Shown here: positions 6,275 to 9,063 of the stretch, piece after piece | How the letters are laid out: the number at the start of each line of letters is the position of its first letter | Position numbering within the stretch: the stretch's first letter is position 1 | NCBI GenBank assembly: GCA_017883345.1 | Contig: JADGNT010000152.1 | Span: forward strand, 1 to 9,063 | DNA length: 9,063 bases | Direction: 5' to 3' | DNA from: Candidatus Solibacter sp. | Lineage (GTDB): Bacteria; Acidobacteriota; Terriglobia; Bryobacterales; Bryobacteraceae | The notes under the pieces: generated by a model | Databases searched by the model: none | What the model saw: only the letters and a program-made list of their open reading frames with translations | What the model was told of the DNA's origin: nothing | Position numbers and translations under genes: made by a program

Positions 6275-8119
6275 ATGTCGACACTAGAGGTATCTCCGGC
6301 GGACTCGCTGCCGGAACAGCCGAGCCACTCGGTAACCAACGATTTCAGCATTCAGGTAGCAACCGTCAACGGCAGCGGCAGCCAGACCGCCAACTCCGTC
6401 CTGCTGCGGGCCATCTTCCAGATGGGTATCCCGGTTTCCGGGAAGAACATGTTCCCATCGAACATCGCCGGATTGCCCACCTGGTTCACCATCCGCGTCA
6501 GCAAGCACGGGTACATCGGACGCCGCAAGGAAATCGATTTCCTGGTGGCCATGAACCCCGAAACCGCGCGCGAGGATGTCATGAAGCTGGATAGCGGCGC
6601 CGCCGTTGTCTACGACGCGCCGTTGAAGCTCAACGAACTGCGCAGCGATGTGTACTTCTTCCCCGTGCCGTTCGATAAGCTGGTGGCGCCGGTGTGCCCC
6701 GACGCCAAATTGCGGAAACTGGTCCGCAACATGATCTACGACGGCGTGGTCGCCAAACTGCTCTCCATCGAAATGGCAGAGATCCGCCAGGCGCTGGTCA
6801 AACAGTTCGGCAAGAAGAAGGCCAAGGCCGCCGAGCTGAACTGGGGCGCCTGCCAGGCCGGTTTCGAGTACGCCACCAATACCTTCACCGAGCCGCTCCG
6901 CTTCCAGGTGGAGCGGATGAACGAGACCGCCGGCAAGATCATCATCGACGGCAACGCGGCTTGCGCGCTGGGCGCCATGTTCGCCGGCTGCACGGTGGTG
7001 ACCTGGTATCCGATTACGCCTTCGTCGTCGCTGGTCGAAACCATGATCGGCTACATGAAGCGCTTTCGCATCGACCCCGAAACCGGCAAGGCCACCTTTG
7101 CCATCGTGCAGGCCGAAGACGAACTGGCCTCCATCGGCATGGCGCTGGGCGCCGGATGGGCCGGGGCGCGTTCCATGACCGCCACCGCCGGACCCGGAAT
7201 CTCGCTGATGAGCGAATTCATCGGCCTTGGCTACTACGCCGAGCTTCCCGCCGTCGTCTTCAACGTGGAGCGCGTCGGACCTTCCACCGGATTGCCTACG
7301 CGCACGGCGCAGAGCGACCTGATTAGCACCGCGCTGCTATCCCACGGCGATACCAAGCACCCCATGTACTTCCCCGCATCGCCCCAAGAGTGCTTCTCGA
7401 TGTCGATCGACGCCTTCGACTTCGCCGAGAAGTTCCAGACCCCGGTGTTCGTCATGACCGACCTCGATCTCGGCATGAACAACTGGACCTCGGACGCCTT
7501 CGCCTATCCCGAAAAGCCCATCAACCGCGGCAAAGTGCTGTCCGCCGAAGATCTGGAGAAGCTCGGCGGCTTCGCGCGTTACCGGGACGTGGATGGCGAC
7601 GGGGTCGGCTACCGCACCCTGCCCGGCACCAACCATCCGGCCGCGTCCTACTTCACGCGCGGCAGCGGCCACAACGATAAGGCCCAATACACCGAACGCG
7701 AAGACGATTACATCGACAATATGGATCGCCTGGCGCACAAGTTCGAAGTCATGCGCCAGTTCGTCCCCGAGCCGGTGATTCAGGAAGCCGAGGGCGCCCG
7801 GATCGGCTTCATCGCCATCGGCACCTCCGACTACGCGGTGCGCGAAAGCTGCGATCAACTGCGCGACGAATACCAGATCGCCGCCAGCTATATGCGCCTC
7901 AAGGCGTATCCGTTCACTTCTCACATGCTGGACTTTATCCGCCGCCACGACCGGGTGTACGTGGTGGACCAGAACCGCGATGCCCAACTGCTCGGCCTCA
8001 TGCGCCTGGAGCTGGACGCCGAACTGATCGCCAAACTGCGCAGCGTGCGCTACTACGGCGGCTTGCCGCTGGATGCGCGCACCGTCACCGACGAAATCGT
8101 CAAACAGGAGGGCAAGTAA
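6275..8119 (+). CDS. korA: 2-oxoacid (2-oxoglutarate):ferredoxin oxidoreductase, alpha subunit (gamma-alpha fusion)
   Basis: With KorB this forms an enzyme that oxidatively decarboxylates a 2-oxoacid with CoA and reduces ferredoxin; 2-oxoglutarate to succinyl-CoA is the usual assignment, but substrate is not proven by sequence. The 614 residues comprise an N-terminal gamma domain (~24-210, starting FSIQVATVNGSGSQTA), then the pyrimidine-binding domain with YPITP at 245-249, AEDE at 280-283, TAGPG at 304-308 and the RVGPSTGLPT stretch from R333 expected near the CoA/substrate site, then the C-terminal domain to ~600. No ferredoxin-like domain is present, as in the two-subunit enzymes. The ATG at 6275 is chosen for AAGGAA 9 nt upstream and because homology-like sequence starts after it; an in-frame GTG at 6161 would add 38 unlikely residues. 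It is coupled directly to korB. Confidence 0.94.
   Translation: MSTLEVSPADSLPEQPSHSVTNDFSIQVATVNGSGSQTANSVLLRAIFQMGIPVSGKNMFPSNIAGLPTWFTIRVSKHGYIGRRKEIDFLVAMNPETAREDVMKLDSGAAVVYDAPLKLNELRSDVYFFPVPFDKLVAPVCPDAKLRKLVRNMIYDGVVAKLLSIEMAEIRQALVKQFGKKKAKAAELNWGACQAGFEYATNTFTEPLRFQVERMNETAGKIIIDGNAACALGAMFAGCTVVTWYPITPSSSLVETMIGYMKRFRIDPETGKATFAIVQAEDELASIGMALGAGWAGARSMTATAGPGISLMSEFIGLGYYAELPAVVFNVERVGPSTGLPTRTAQSDLISTALLSHGDTKHPMYFPASPQECFSMSIDAFDFAEKFQTPVFVMTDLDLGMNNWTSDAFAYPEKPINRGKVLSAEDLEKLGGFARYRDVDGDGVGYRTLPGTNHPAASYFTRGSGHNDKAQYTEREDDYIDNMDRLAHKFEVMRQFVPEPVIQEAEGARIGFIAIGTSDYAVRESCDQLRDEYQIAASYMRLKAYPFTSHMLDFIRRHDRVYVVDQNRDAQLLGLMRLELDAELIAKLRSVRYYGGLPLDARTVTDEIVKQEGK
8106..8112 (+). promoter_or_regulatory. 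Ribosome binding site of korB
   Basis: AGGAGGG at 8106-8112, 7 nt before the korB ATG and inside the last codons of korA, is an excellent Shine-Dalgarno. The korA TAA and the korB ATG are directly adjacent, so translation is probably coupled. Confidence 0.75.
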
Positions 8120-9063
8120 ATGAGCACCACCACAACGCCTCCCCCCGCCAAGAAGGTCAACCACATTGGGCTGGAGGTCATCAACTATAAGGGCAGCAAG
8201 ACCACCTTGTGCGCGGGGTGCGGCCACAACTCAATTTCCGAGCGCATTATTGAAGCTTTCTACGATCTCGGGGTTGAACCGTGGACCGTCGCCAAGTTCA
8301 GCGGCATCGGCTGCTCGTCGAAGTCGCCGGCCTACTTCCTGGGGCTCTCCCACGGCTTCAACGGCGTCCACGGACGCATGCCGGCCATCGCCACCGGAGC
8401 GCTGCTCGCCAACAGCACGCTCGTGGGGATCGGGCTGAGCGGTGATGGCGATACCGCGTCGATCGGACTCGGCCAGTTCATGCACCTCGTGCGCCGCAAC
8501 ATGCCGCTCATCTACATCATTGAAGATAATGGTGTTTACGGCCTGACCAAGGGCCAGTTCTCAGCCACCGCGAACATCGGTTCCACGCTCAAGACCGGCA
8601 CCGTCAACGATCTGCCGCCCTTCGATTGCTGCGCCCTGGCCCTCAAATGGGGCGCCACCTTCGTCGCCCGCTCCTTCAGCGGCGACAAGAAGCAGTTGCA
8701 GGCCATCCTGAAAACCGCGATCGCGCACAGGGGACTGTCGGTCATCGACGTCATCTCGCCCTGTGTCACGTTCAACGACCATCAGGGCTCCACCAAGAGC
8801 TACGGTTACATGAAGGAACACGAAACCGTGTTACACGAGTTAGATTTCGTACCGTACTTCCAGGAGATTGCCGTGGATATCCCCGAGGGGGAAGTCGTAG
8901 ATGTCGAGATGCACGACGGCTCCCACCTGCGCATCCGCAAACTCGACCGCGACTACGACCCCACCAACCGGCTGGCTGCTGGAGCCGTCCTCGAAGAAGC
9001 CGAAGCCAAGGGCGAAGTCCTTACAGGTGTTCTATATGTGAACCCTTCGAAACCGACTTTCAT
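8120..9063 (+). CDS. korB: 2-oxoacid (2-oxoglutarate):ferredoxin oxidoreductase, beta subunit (3'-truncated by window)
   Basis: Thiamine-diphosphate and iron-sulfur subunit of KorAB; 314 complete codons are visible and the frame is still open at the window end. The thiamine site is recognisable from CAGCGH (31-36), SGIGCSS (61-67), HGR (84-86), GDGD (108-111) and EDNGVYGLTKGQ (135-146). Four cysteines, C31, C34, C65 and C215, have the spacing of the single [4Fe-4S] cluster ligands in two-subunit 2-oxoacid:ferredoxin oxidoreductases. The start is firm: ATG immediately after the korA stop with a strong AGGAGGG. Typical KorB proteins are about 330-350 residues, so only a few tens of residues should be missing. 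Specificity for 2-oxoglutarate over other 2-oxoacids is inferred from family resemblance only. Confidence 0.94.
   Translation, partial: MSTTTTPPPAKKVNHIGLEVINYKGSKTTLCAGCGHNSISERIIEAFYDLGVEPWTVAKFSGIGCSSKSPAYFLGLSHGFNGVHGRMPAIATGALLANSTLVGIGLSGDGDTASIGLGQFMHLVRRNMPLIYIIEDNGVYGLTKGQFSATANIGSTLKTGTVNDLPPFDCCALALKWGATFVARSFSGDKKQLQAILKTAIAHRGLSVIDVISPCVTFNDHQGSTKSYGYMKEHETVLHELDFVPYFQEIAVDIPEGEVVDVEMHDGSHLRIRKLDRDYDPTNRLAAGAVLEEAEAKGEVLTGVLYVNPSKPTF

Noticed and set aside
6136..6351. Longer antitoxin reading frame starting at 6351 on the minus strand
   Set aside because: It would run through the korA start and promoter, and the ribbon-helix-helix fold begins at the GTG at 6135.

Overview
The window looks like a chromosomal segment of an Acidobacteriota bacterium, probably of the Bryobacterales/Solibacter type. 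I infer this from the high G+C, the strong C/G preference at third codon positions, the large secreted Asp-box (sortilin/Vps10-like) protein with Gly/Arg-rich runs, and the overall flavour of the proteins. No taxonomic search was possible.

Layout: (1) 7-3171 (+), a large exported beta-propeller protein with eleven recognisable Asp boxes. (2) 3172-3509, a 338-bp intergenic region rich in structure: a ~110-bp imperfect palindrome built from 10-bp units, a second GC-rich hairpin cluster, and a speA leader that holds a possible 16-codon upstream ORF and a helix masking the speA ribosome binding site. (3) 3510-5456 (+), speA, biosynthetic arginine decarboxylase. (4) 5463-6135 (-), a two-gene toxin-antitoxin operon (ribbon-helix-helix antitoxin, PIN-domain VapC-like toxin), convergent with speA with only 6 bp between stops. 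(5) 6136-6274, a divergent control region with a palindromic operator-like site for the antitoxin and a consensus -10 for the next operon. (6) 6275-9063+ (+), korA-korB, a two-subunit 2-oxoacid:ferredoxin oxidoreductase, with korB running off the window end.

The transcription units do not form one pathway. SpeA makes agmatine for polyamine synthesis, KorAB links 2-oxoacid decarboxylation to ferredoxin reduction and acyl-CoA formation, the toxin-antitoxin pair is an accessory module between them, and the Asp-box protein acts outside the cytoplasm with unknown substrate. All proteins belong to known families. The parts most worth a second look are non-coding: the speA leader, the intergenic palindrome, and the compact antitoxin promoter/operator with a likely leaderless GTG start.
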